A program made the translations under genes and the position numbers. From NCBI GenBank assembly GCA_009993495.1, contig JAACTI010000062.1, positions 1 through 22,960 on the forward strand: a DNA stretch of 22,960 bases, written 5' to 3'. Numbering within the stretch: position 1 is the stretch's first letter; each line of letters begins with the position of its first letter. Under the pieces are notes generated by a model. That model was not told the origin of the DNA. It saw only the letters and a list, made by a program, of their open reading frames with translations, and did no database searches. This document shows positions 1 to 7,622 of this stretch, one piece after another. The DNA is from Deltaproteobacteria bacterium. GTDB lineage: Bacteria > Desulfobacterota > Desulfuromonadia > Desulfuromonadales > Geopsychrobacteraceae.

Positions 1-26
1 AAGAAGTTTAGGCGATATTAAAAAAG

Positions 27-71
27 GTTCACGATGTTATGATATTTTTTTAGTTCACGATGTTATGATAT
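27..71. repeat. Two-copy 19-bp direct repeat (period 26)
   Basis: The 19-mer gttcacgatgttatgatat occurs at 27-45 and again, identically, at 53-71. The copies are separated by a 7-base T-rich spacer. All three + strand frames are broken by stops here, so it is not coding repeat. The repeat ends exactly where the open frame of the downstream sulfatase remnant begins. It could be the edge of an inserted element, a duplication scar or an assembly artefact; two copies are too few to call a CRISPR. Confidence 0.75.
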
Positions 72-311
72 AAACCCAGTAATCCTGAATTTGATGTATC
101 TGTTTACGCCCGCAGGCTGAAAGACGTACGCACGAAAGAATTCAAATACATCTGGGCATCCGACGGTAGGGACGAACTGTATAATTTAAAGATAGATCCT
201 GGAGAACTGAACAATTTAATTAAAAGTCAACCTGAAAAGGCGAAGGAGTTGAAAACAATCCTGATGGGTTCTTTGGGCTTGTCCGAAAAAACAGAAGATC
301 AGGCAAAATAG
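69..311 (+). pseudogene. C-terminal remnant of a sulfatase-family protein
   Basis: An open frame of 80 codons ends at TAG 309-311 and is closed upstream by TGA at 66-68, with further in-frame stops at 51 and 9. The translation contains VRTKEFKYIWASDGRDELYN and then LKIDPGELNNL. This is the C-terminal signature of bacterial sulfatases: the strand carrying the last arm of the fold followed by 'ELYNLxxDPxExxNL'. The complete sulfatase-like gene at 2112-4160 ends with the same pattern (HKLIWKSRGEPEFYNILTDP). No start codon with a ribosome site and none of the catalytic N-terminal motifs are present, so this is a 5'-truncated relic, with the break at about 69-80. Alternatively an assembly error at the contig edge has removed the rest. 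Confidence 0.7.
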
Positions 312-337
312 AGAATTATCCTGAAAGGAGGTCCGGA

Positions 338-607
338 ATGCCAAGATATCAGCCGGTAACCATTTTTGTTCTTTTTCTTATTATCCTTGTGTTATTTTGT
401 GAACCGGTTTTTGCCTATATTGATCCTAAAACAACTTCTCCCGTCTTCGGGGTGCTGGCCCCTTCGCTTTTGATCCTGCTCTTTTTTCTTGGATTGGTGC
501 TTTTTTTTCTTGGTTTCCTGTTCCGACCTTTCCGGAGGTTTTTCAGGTTTCTCTTTGACAAGGTTAGAGGGCGTTCCGATTCGGAAATGGATGGGCCATC
601 GTCCTGA
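338..607 (+). CDS. Small YIDP-motif membrane protein
   Basis: This 89-residue protein of unknown function has a strong Shine-Dalgarno (AAAGGAGGT, 324-332) five bases before its ATG. Residues 6-26 form a hydrophobic signal-like segment ending in CEPVFA, followed directly by YIDPKTTSP at 27-35. A second long hydrophobic segment covers about 36-62. The C-terminus (63-89) is basic, RPFRRFFRFLFDKVRGR, and so probably cytoplasmic. Small proteins with a processed N-terminus and an AYIDPGTGS-like motif are familiar beside surface-polysaccharide and sulfatase genes, but I know of no established function. Here it sits between a sulfatase relic and the radical SAM gene. The canonical PGTGS part of the motif is altered to PKTTS. 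Confidence 0.8.
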   Translation: MPRYQPVTIFVLFLIILVLFCEPVFAYIDPKTTSPVFGVLAPSLLILLFFLGLVLFFLGFLFRPFRRFFRFLFDKVRGRSDSEMDGPSS

Positions 608-658
608 ACCGGGTTATCCCACCATATTTGAGTAAGAAATAGGCGGAAGACAAAGCGT

Positions 659-2059
659 ATGGCGAAGGTGCTTTTTCTACAGAATATGCCGTTTGAATAT
701 ATGGGTCCCATGTACCTGTCCGCTATGTTAAAGGCCCATGGACATCAATGCCGATTATACATCCTAAGCGAGCATAAAGATTATTTAGAGAAAATGAATG
801 AGTATGATCCCGACCTGATCGCCTTCTCGACCATGACCGGACCGCACAAGTGGGTCCTTAAAACCGCGGCGAAGATCAAGGAGGAGGTCGAGAAACCCAT
901 CATACTGGGCGGGCCGCACCCCACCTTTTTCCCCGAGATCATTCAGGAACCCTGTGTGGACATGGTCTGTGTAGGGGAAGGTGAATATACTCTCTTGGAA
1001 CTTGCCGACAAATTGGATGCGGGTGAAGATATCTCCAACATCCAAAACCTCTGGGTCAAGAAGAATGGTCAAATTGTACAAAATGATCTGAGGCCCTTGG
1101 TAGAAGACCTGGATGAGCTCCCTTTCCCCGACAGAACCCTTTATGACGACTGCAAACTTCTCCGGTCTGTTCCGGCCATGAAGTTCTTGACTGGAAGAGG
1201 GTGCCCCTATCGGTGTACGTTTTGTTTCAATCACAAATTCAACGAGCTTTATAAAGGATTGGGCCGCCGGTTTCGAAAACGAAACATAGACAGCCTGATC
1301 CGGGAAATAAACGAGACGGCGGATCGATATGCGCTGAAACTGGTTCGCTTTCCGGACGATACCTTTACCGGGGACCGGCGCTGGCTGTTGGATTTTCTGC
1401 AGCGCTATAAAGACGGAATCAATCTTCCATACACAGGGCTGGCACGGGCCAATGAAATGGATGAAGAGGTGGTTCGGATGTTGAAGACCTCGGGCTGCCT
1501 GAATGTCTATTTTGGAGTGGAAACGGGCAATGAAAAAATGAGAAATGAAATATTGAAAAAAAATCTGACAAACGAACAGATCATCAATGCTGCGAGATTA
1601 TTGAGGAAGCATAAGGTCAAATTCGGAACATATAACATGTTCGGTCTTCCCCATGAAACACTTTCCATGGCTTACGAAACTATTGACTTCAACAGGAAAC
1701 TGAAACCGGACTATACAATCAACAACGTCTTCCAGCCGTATCCCAAAACGGAAATTGCAGGCTATGCCGCGGAACACGGCCTTCTGAATCCGAACACGGA
1801 CTACCTGGACACCATGAATGAGGGGAGCATCCTCCATGGAGAGGAGATCGACCGGTTGGTAAACCTCTGCCGTTTCGCCGCGATGGGGGTTCGGTACCCG
1901 CTGCTCTTGCCTTTGATCAAGGTTCTCATCCGCTTTCCGCCGAACCGACTCTTTAAAATGGTTTTCGATCTGAGTAGCGCGCCCGCCATGAAAAGCAACC
2001 TGAACCTGAACTGGGTTAATCTCCTGCGCTGGGGAATCAAGCTTCGAAAGATCACCTGA
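659..2059 (+). CDS. B12-binding-type radical SAM protein
   Basis: A 466-residue radical SAM enzyme. The [4Fe-4S]-binding CxxxCxxC motif is C182-P-Y-R-C186-T-F-C189, preceded by FLTGRG as is usual in this class. The N-terminal ~150 residues have the Rossmann-like fold of the cobalamin-binding domain (IILGGPHPTFFPE at 81-93, then CVGEGE at 104-109). The cobalamin-ligating DxHxxG motif is not visible, so B12 binding is uncertain. The SAM barrel continues through GVETGNE and a C-terminal extension ending near residue 466. Related proteins carry out methylations or rearrangements in lipid, antibiotic and cell-surface metabolism; the substrate cannot be told from sequence. A weak Shine-Dalgarno (AGGCGG, 641-646) lies 12 bases before ATG. 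The neighbouring sulfatase-like and glycosyltransferase genes suggest a role in modifying a surface glycan or its lipid carrier. Confidence 0.88.
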   Translation: MAKVLFLQNMPFEYMGPMYLSAMLKAHGHQCRLYILSEHKDYLEKMNEYDPDLIAFSTMTGPHKWVLKTAAKIKEEVEKPIILGGPHPTFFPEIIQEPCVDMVCVGEGEYTLLELADKLDAGEDISNIQNLWVKKNGQIVQNDLRPLVEDLDELPFPDRTLYDDCKLLRSVPAMKFLTGRGCPYRCTFCFNHKFNELYKGLGRRFRKRNIDSLIREINETADRYALKLVRFPDDTFTGDRRWLLDFLQRYKDGINLPYTGLARANEMDEEVVRMLKTSGCLNVYFGVETGNEKMRNEILKKNLTNEQIINAARLLRKHKVKFGTYNMFGLPHETLSMAYETIDFNRKLKPDYTINNVFQPYPKTEIAGYAAEHGLLNPNTDYLDTMNEGSILHGEEIDRLVNLCRFAAMGVRYPLLLPLIKVLIRFPPNRLFKMVFDLSSAPAMKSNLNLNWVNLLRWGIKLRKIT

Positions 2060-2111
2060 TCATCGGAATCTACCATGAGAACAACGCTCGGGCAGTTGTT
2101 ACCGAGGGGAC

Positions 2112-4160
2112 ATGGAAAAGAATAAAAAGCATGGAAAGGCAGATCGCACGTGGCCGTCCGGTCTTGCGACGGTGATCGCTGTTTCCCTGGTCTATGGACT
2201 ACTGGCCATTCTCGTGGATTTTCTGCTCTCTCTCTGGGCGGGGGGCACGGGAGTGATTCCCTCGCTTCTGATGACCTTCCGGTCCTGCGGACTCGTGATG
2301 GGATCCGTGGTCTTGTTCATCCTGCCTGTGTTGGGTGTGGTCCGTCTCCGGGATCGGCTCACCACCGGCAGAATCGACGTTTCTCTGGAGCAGGCGGTCC
2401 TGTTTGGATCAGGGGCATTTGCCGTAATCTTTTTATGGATGTTCAACAGATTCTACGATAAATTTGCAGCTCTTGTAGCTGCCGAGGTTGTTGGCGGAAC
2501 CGCGGCTGTGGTCTTGGGGTGGCTGTTTTACAGGTTCCTGCAATCCCACGACAGGTGGCGGCGGCCGGCGGGCATGAGCAAGAAAGCCGTGATCCTGGGT
2601 ACGGTAGGGGTCCTGGTGCTTTTCGGTCTCTCCTTTCTGCATCCCAAGACCTCCCTCGTCGCACGGACGGGGGTACCGGGGACGGCCTCCTCAGATCGTG
2701 CCAATATCCTACTTATTGTGCTGGATACGGTTCGGGCCGACCGGTTATCCCTCTACGGCTATCCGTTGAAAACAACCCCCTTCCTGGATGAGATGGCCCG
2801 GGAGTCGGCGGTATTCAACAACGCTTTTGCAGCGTCTCCGTGGACACTTCCGTCCCACGCCTCTCTTTTCACGGGGTTATATCCCAGCCAGCACAATACG
2901 CACGCCGAACATTTCTGGTTGGACGATGACTTCCGGACCCTGGCTGAAGCGCTTCATGATCACGGCTATCAGACCGTGAGCTTTTCAAACAATGATTATG
3001 TGACGTCCTACCACAACTTGGTTCAGGGATTTGAGCGATCCTGGTACAAGAGGCATTGGACTGACGAGACCCCGATGGCGGCAGGCGGCCTGGGCAGCTC
3101 CGCCGCCGCCTTTTACGGCTGGATCTGGTGGCGCTTCGAGGAACATCTGCTTGCAAGGATCCTTCAAAATCCTACAGCCATTTGGAGTTATCCCACCGCG
3201 GCGGAGACGAACAAGGCGGTGGGCCAGTGGCTGGATGTCGGTCGTGATCCGGCCCGGCCCTTCTTTGTTTTCATCAACTATATGGACGCCCATCTCCCCT
3301 ACAATCCCGATGAGGCCACCGCCCGGCTCTTTCTTCAGGGCGACGATTTTGAGGCATCCTTTCAGAAGAGGCTCCGTTTCCCATCGGTGGACGCCTGCCT
3401 GGACCCCTCCGCCAACGGCTATTCCGAAGATGATTTCCGTATTGTCGGTGCCCTGTACGACGCCTGCATCCTCACGCTGGACCGGGAGCTGGAGAAGCTC
3501 ATGGGGAGGATGAAAGAGATGGGGCTTCTGGAGGAGACGCTGATAATCATCACTTCGGACCACGGAGAATACCTCGGGACCCGGAATCGCCTGGCGCACG
3601 GGCTTGGCCTGCATCAGGAGCTCCTTCACATTCCCCTGATTGCTCGATATCCGAGACTTTTTGAGGGCGGGACACGTTATGATACCGTGGTCACCCACGT
3701 GGATATTCCGGAGACCATCCTGGCATTCGCCGGGATCCAGGAGCGCCCGTCCGGCCAGCCGGAAACGCAGGTGCTATATGATTCGCAGAACGCGACCCGG
3801 GAGTACGTGTTTGGGGAATCCCGGTTTCCGCTGAACTTGCTGGTTAACGCCCCCTTGCGGGAGGACCATTCCCATTTGTTTGTGGAGCAAAAGGTTATCC
3901 GCAACCGGACCCATAAGCTGATCTGGAAGTCTCGCGGGGAACCCGAATTTTATAATATCCTCACCGACCCTCTGGAACTCGATGACCTTTTCGTCAACGG
4001 CAGAGAGAAAGAGCGCTTCGAGGAAATGCAAAAGACATTGGCGCTCTGGATGAAGGCGCTTCCACATTCCTGCAACGACGCTCCCGACCGCCAGAGTCAC
4101 TCGAAGAAGGAAAACCGGGATCTGTTGGAACGCCTGCGAGCGATCGGTTACGTCAATTGA
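2112..4160 (+). CDS. Membrane-anchored sulfatase/alkaline-phosphatase-superfamily protein
   Basis: This 682-residue protein has about five hydrophobic segments in residues 18-176 and then an extracytoplasmic sulfatase-type domain from about 196 onward. Visible motifs are the metal-binding NILLIVLDTVRAD (D205), the active-site strip SPWTLPSHASLFTG (242-255) and the second metal pair SDHGEYLG (D483, H484). In true sulfatases the active-site residue is Cys or Ser in C/S-x-P-S-R. Here the aligned residue is T245 and Arg is replaced by His. Thr nucleophiles occur in phosphoethanolamine and phosphoglycerol transferases of the same superfamily, so a phosphotransferase or non-formylglycine hydrolase is as likely as a sulfatase. 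The C-terminus has the standard EFYNILTDPLELDDL tail. GAGGGGA at 2104-2110 precedes the ATG closely. The gene looks GC-richer than the genes that follow. Confidence 0.88.
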   Translation: MEKNKKHGKADRTWPSGLATVIAVSLVYGLLAILVDFLLSLWAGGTGVIPSLLMTFRSCGLVMGSVVLFILPVLGVVRLRDRLTTGRIDVSLEQAVLFGSGAFAVIFLWMFNRFYDKFAALVAAEVVGGTAAVVLGWLFYRFLQSHDRWRRPAGMSKKAVILGTVGVLVLFGLSFLHPKTSLVARTGVPGTASSDRANILLIVLDTVRADRLSLYGYPLKTTPFLDEMARESAVFNNAFAASPWTLPSHASLFTGLYPSQHNTHAEHFWLDDDFRTLAEALHDHGYQTVSFSNNDYVTSYHNLVQGFERSWYKRHWTDETPMAAGGLGSSAAAFYGWIWWRFEEHLLARILQNPTAIWSYPTAAETNKAVGQWLDVGRDPARPFFVFINYMDAHLPYNPDEATARLFLQGDDFEASFQKRLRFPSVDACLDPSANGYSEDDFRIVGALYDACILTLDRELEKLMGRMKEMGLLEETLIIITSDHGEYLGTRNRLAHGLGLHQELLHIPLIARYPRLFEGGTRYDTVVTHVDIPETILAFAGIQERPSGQPETQVLYDSQNATREYVFGESRFPLNLLVNAPLREDHSHLFVEQKVIRNRTHKLIWKSRGEPEFYNILTDPLELDDLFVNGREKERFEEMQKTLALWMKALPHSCNDAPDRQSHSKKENRDLLERLRAIGYVN

Positions 4161-4215
4161 AAAATATGGAAAGAAACTTCCTGAATTGGCAGATTGGATA
4201 TTTTTTAACCCTTCC

Positions 4216-4242
4216 TTGGGATCACAAGAGCAAGAATCCCAA
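4216..4242 (+). other. Inverted repeat (7-bp stem, 13-base loop) in the intergenic gap
   Basis: TTGGGAT at 4216-4222 is perfectly complementary to ATCCCAA at 4236-4242. It lies in the 133-base gap between the sulfatase-like and GT-C genes, one of the two largest gaps in the cluster. No T-run follows it on either strand, so it does not look like an intrinsic terminator. It could be an RNA stem-loop or chance. I see no convincing -35/-10 pair in this gap. Confidence 0.3.
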
Positions 4243-4273
4243 TGCGGAGGGGCATTCGGCTCCATGAAATGAG

Positions 4274-4284
4274 AAAAGGAGGTG
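4274..4284 (+). promoter_or_regulatory. Strong Shine-Dalgarno deciding the start at 4294
   Basis: AAAAGGAGGTG at 4274-4284 is close to an ideal ribosome binding site. The in-frame GTG at 4282 overlaps it and therefore cannot be the start. The ATG at 4294 lies 11 bases after GGAGG and is the better start. Confidence 0.7.
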
Positions 4285-4293
4285 TCCTCTCTC

Positions 4294-5949
4294 ATGTTGA
4301 CCCGTGAATTGTCTTTGCCGAGGGCCGGGGAAGAGTACCTTCTCGGAAAAGGAGAGGCCTCTCTTGTTATTCTTCTCTTTCTCCTGGTCCTTTCTCTCTA
4401 CTCTATGAATCTTTCCAGATCTGCCATCACCCCGGACAGTGCCGGTTATCCTCTGGTATCGGAGCAGCTGCTTCCAGGATGGATGGATGGAAAGCCGGCT
4501 TATATCTGGATGGGAAAGCTCGTTTTCGAGGGCTGGAACTTTTTTTCCCGATCCAGAGAAACCTTACTAAAAACTTTTGCATTCTATTCTGCGCTGTTTG
4601 GTGCCATGGCGGCCATCAATGTCTATTTCATTTTCCGAGCTCTCTTTGCCAGAAGATATCTGGGGGGGATGGTCTCTTTACTTCTGGCTTTTTCTCCCAT
4701 GTTTTTTTATTCGGCCGTTACCATAGAAGTTTACATGTTTAATATTTTTTGGGTGACACTCACCGTTCTGTTTTGGCTAAGAAGAAGATTTATCTTATGG
4801 GGTGTTGCCTGGGGATTGTCCCTTTCTTCCCACATTACTTCTCTATTCTTGTTCTTCCCCTTCGCGTTCTCTCTGCTTTCCTCTCACGATAGGATTGAGT
4901 GGAAAAGAATTTTATTGGGAAGCTGTGTGACCTTCATTATCCTTGTGGCAGCCTATGGCTGGGTGCTCAGCTTTTATAGCAGTATACCCGCCTTTATAGA
5001 ATTTTACGGATCCATAAGCCGGAATGAGTATCTGCGGTACCCCACCCCATCGTGGTTGGTTCAGAGCTTGAAAGGGTTCAAAGAAATTTCGGCCATATAT
5101 TTTGTTTTTTCCTTAGGCGTCATTGTGTGCGTCCGAAAGCAGTGGCGAAAAGCACTCCCCGCATTGATTCTATTTCCATTGGTCATTCTGTATTTCAATT
5201 TTTATAGGCATAATATTTTTCTGCTGTGCAAGAGTTGCGGCTATCTCTTGACTTTTCTATGCCTGGCCGCAGCCTTTCTGCTCTATGCCAGGAAAGAGAA
5301 AAGAAAACAACTGTACTTTCTCCTTCTGTGGCTGTTCCCCTACGTCGTATTGTTTCTGGGGTGGATACAGGATGGAGGACAATTTTACCTGTACCTTGTA
5401 CCCGCAATGTCCCTAATCACAGGGGGGCTTTTTGATGAATTGCTTCGGAGAAACGGTTTGACTATGCGGGATGGGAGCCATGGTTCCCCTCGGAGCTTGA
5501 TGAGGTCAAGAATCTATCTCGCTGTGGTCGTTTTTCTTTTGACGTTATTAGGTGGTCTCTATCAGAAAGTGGCTACCATAAGATGGTATCATAATTATTT
5601 AAGCCCCTCAGACCAATATGCCCTGCAAATCAAGGACAAAATACCTTCAAAGAGTGTTGTAGGCGCAGGCTGGATGAACCCGATCATTCGCTTTTATGCA
5701 CCAGGCCTTCAGACTTTAGGGTTTCCATTTCTGGGTATACCCTTGGATCTATTTGATTTTCAGTTCATGAGCACCATTCAACAATCGCTCAAGGCGGGGA
5801 GGAATGTCTTTGTAACCAAAGAGTGGCTCTCCCAGCGGAATGATGTAAAGACGAAATTATCCCGTAAAAAAATTGAGCGGAATTTTATCCTGATCAAGAT
5901 TAACGATGATATTTACCAGGTCGTTGCCAGGGAACAGGTCAGCCACTGA
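4294..5949 (+). CDS. GT-C-type membrane glycosyltransferase, DUF2723-like
   Basis: A 551-residue polytopic protein with roughly ten hydrophobic segments and a soluble C-terminal portion (about residues 440-551). The first hydrophobic segment (23-38) is followed by ITPDSAGYP (D48). This matches the acidic residue in the first outer loop of GT-C glycosyltransferases and the 'DSGE/DSAxYP' style of DUF2723 proteins. A later VTIEVYMFN resembles the EVY motif of that family. Such enzymes transfer a sugar from a polyprenyl-phosphate donor on the outer face of the membrane; the acceptor here is unknown. The start is fixed by the Shine-Dalgarno at 4274-4284. It overlaps or abuts the next glycosyltransferase gene, suggesting co-translation. 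An acyltransferase- or O-antigen-ligase-like role is less likely. Confidence 0.75.
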   Translation: MLTRELSLPRAGEEYLLGKGEASLVILLFLLVLSLYSMNLSRSAITPDSAGYPLVSEQLLPGWMDGKPAYIWMGKLVFEGWNFFSRSRETLLKTFAFYSALFGAMAAINVYFIFRALFARRYLGGMVSLLLAFSPMFFYSAVTIEVYMFNIFWVTLTVLFWLRRRFILWGVAWGLSLSSHITSLFLFFPFAFSLLSSHDRIEWKRILLGSCVTFIILVAAYGWVLSFYSSIPAFIEFYGSISRNEYLRYPTPSWLVQSLKGFKEISAIYFVFSLGVIVCVRKQWRKALPALILFPLVILYFNFYRHNIFLLCKSCGYLLTFLCLAAAFLLYARKEKRKQLYFLLLWLFPYVVLFLGWIQDGGQFYLYLVPAMSLITGGLFDELLRRNGLTMRDGSHGSPRSLMRSRIYLAVVVFLLTLLGGLYQKVATIRWYHNYLSPSDQYALQIKDKIPSKSVVGAGWMNPIIRFYAPGLQTLGFPFLGIPLDLFDFQFMSTIQQSLKAGRNVFVTKEWLSQRNDVKTKLSRKKIERNFILIKINDDIYQVVAREQVSH

Positions 5950-5986
5950 ACGCCCGGCATATTCCCGTGGACAAGACTCAGCTCAT

Positions 5987-7603
5987 ATGACTAGTTCAAC
6001 TATTCCGCGGCAAAACTCTTTCCCATGGACGTTCTCTTATCGTTGGAGCAGAACGGCACGGTTCCAGCTGTTTGGACTTTTTCTCCTTGTCTTGGGGGTT
6101 CGTATCATTGCTTTTTCCTTTTCTCAGAACTTCGCGTACGATGCTGTCGACAGAATTGCCCTTGCGCAACGCTGGCTTGAACACCCCTTCTTTATCACCG
6201 ACGCATGGCTGCCGCAACAACATACTATTATGCCCATTTATCTTATTGGAATCGCCATGGGTCTCTGGAAGGATCCTTTTATAACACCAAGAGCCGTCAG
6301 CCTGGTCTTGGGGAGCCTATCGGCGGTCCCCTTTTTCTTATTGGTAAGAATACTGTTTGACAGAACGACAGCCGTTTACTCAACCTTACTTTTCGCCGTA
6401 TTCACCCTGCACGTTCAATGCAGCGTCGTCGCTTCGAGCGAAGCCCCATTTATTTTTTTTATGCTCTTTTGCCTTTATTTCCTTTTCCGCTTTAAAGAGA
6501 CCGAGAAGATTAGAACCCTGATCTCCTCGGCGCTTTTTCTGAACGCGGCATGCATGACCCGATACACCGGGTGGATATATATTCCTCTGCTGTGCTGTCT
6601 GGTGCCGCGAAACATGGACGATCTCAAACAGGCCGTTCTCCTCAGGAGCAAGACTACAGGCTATCTCTTCTTGTTCGGTCTGCTCTCTTCAGCATTCCCC
6701 TTGTTCTGGATGATCGGGAATTATTCAACGTTCGGCGATCCTCTTTATCCCATCCATATCACCACGAATTATACGTTGAACCTGATCAAGTACACCTTCA
6801 TCAACATCGATCCCCTTATGAAGGCCATGGGATATCAGCTTTATTATCTTGCCTATTGGCCTGGAGTGATATTCTTGAGCATGACCCCGGTTATCGCTCT
6901 CTTTGCCTTCTTCGGCATGGCTTACTCGATCTATCGGCGGCAGCATCTCAGCTTGATCATACTTTTTGCTGGGGTCTATCTCTATTTTGTATATAAGATT
7001 ATGACAAAGACATTCATATTGCTGCCGAGATTTACCTTGGACTCGACCATCTTGATCCTTCCTTTTGCCGTAGTGGGGATCAATAAGTTTCTTTCTTATT
7101 TTGATAGGAGTTGGAAGATACTTTTAACGGGCTTCATATCCGTGAGTGTCATCGCAAGTGTATCGGCCATTGTGTGGTTAAGTGAGACTGACGCCTCACC
7201 CCTTGGGTCTATGCTTTCAAAGGTCTCCCCACTGTCGCGGTTGAGCGGTTTTCAGGAAGATATCATATCCTTTTTAAACGTGCATACCACTGCTCAAGAC
7301 AAGGTCATTCTGGATCACGATAAGTACTGGGCAGAAAAGGAAATCATGTTCTATTCCCATTTGCAGGCCGGTCAGTTTGTCGCAAATCTTGAGGATCTCA
7401 GAAGCGAGGAGAAATTTTTGAAGATCATAGATCATGAGAGACCAAAGTATCTCATCTATAACCATGAAGGTTTTCTGCCTGCCATACTCAATGGGTCTCG
7501 GAAAGACCAAGTAGGGCAGAGCCATGGCCTTCGGTTTCAGCCCGTATATACAGCTAATCCCTATCTTATCTATAGAATCGAATATGGTGGTTCTGATCAA
7601 TGA
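5987..7603 (+). CDS. GT-C / GT39-like membrane glycosyltransferase
   Basis: Multi-pass membrane protein of 538 residues from the ATG at 5987. The frame stays open upstream to ATG 5906, which would add a polar 27-residue tail inside the previous gene. Neither start has a good Shine-Dalgarno. I prefer 5987 because it avoids the 44-base overlap and leaves a short basic N-terminus before the first membrane segment (about 25-46). The first outer loop carries FAYDAVDRIALAQRWLEHP, with D52 and D55 as candidate catalytic acids, as in PMT/ArnT-type enzymes that use polyprenyl-phosphate sugars. About ten further hydrophobic segments and a soluble C-terminal domain follow. Together with the preceding gene it makes a pair of different GT-C enzymes. 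Substrates are unknown. Confidence 0.78.
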   Translation: MTSSTIPRQNSFPWTFSYRWSRTARFQLFGLFLLVLGVRIIAFSFSQNFAYDAVDRIALAQRWLEHPFFITDAWLPQQHTIMPIYLIGIAMGLWKDPFITPRAVSLVLGSLSAVPFFLLVRILFDRTTAVYSTLLFAVFTLHVQCSVVASSEAPFIFFMLFCLYFLFRFKETEKIRTLISSALFLNAACMTRYTGWIYIPLLCCLVPRNMDDLKQAVLLRSKTTGYLFLFGLLSSAFPLFWMIGNYSTFGDPLYPIHITTNYTLNLIKYTFINIDPLMKAMGYQLYYLAYWPGVIFLSMTPVIALFAFFGMAYSIYRRQHLSLIILFAGVYLYFVYKIMTKTFILLPRFTLDSTILILPFAVVGINKFLSYFDRSWKILLTGFISVSVIASVSAIVWLSETDASPLGSMLSKVSPLSRLSGFQEDIISFLNVHTTAQDKVILDHDKYWAEKEIMFYSHLQAGQFVANLEDLRSEEKFLKIIDHERPKYLIYNHEGFLPAILNGSRKDQVGQSHGLRFQPVYTANPYLIYRIEYGGSDQ

Positions 7604-7622
7604 CGGCATGGAGAAGCAAAAG

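Noticed and set aside
27..71. Direct repeat considered as a CRISPR array
   Set aside because: Only two copies and a 7-base spacer, far too short for a CRISPR spacer; no cas genes in the window.
2985..3698. 237-codon open frame on the minus strand
   Set aside because: It lies wholly inside the sulfatase-like gene, whose motifs are unmistakable; the protein has no recognisable domain and reflects high-GC codon usage on the other strand.
4282..4284. GTG considered as start of the first GT-C gene
   Set aside because: It overlaps the strong Shine-Dalgarno at 4274-4284; the ATG at 4294 is properly spaced from it.
5906..5986. ATG 5906 considered as start of the second GT-C gene
   Set aside because: It would extend 44 bases into the preceding gene and add a polar tail without homology-like features, and has no ribosome site; it remains possible.
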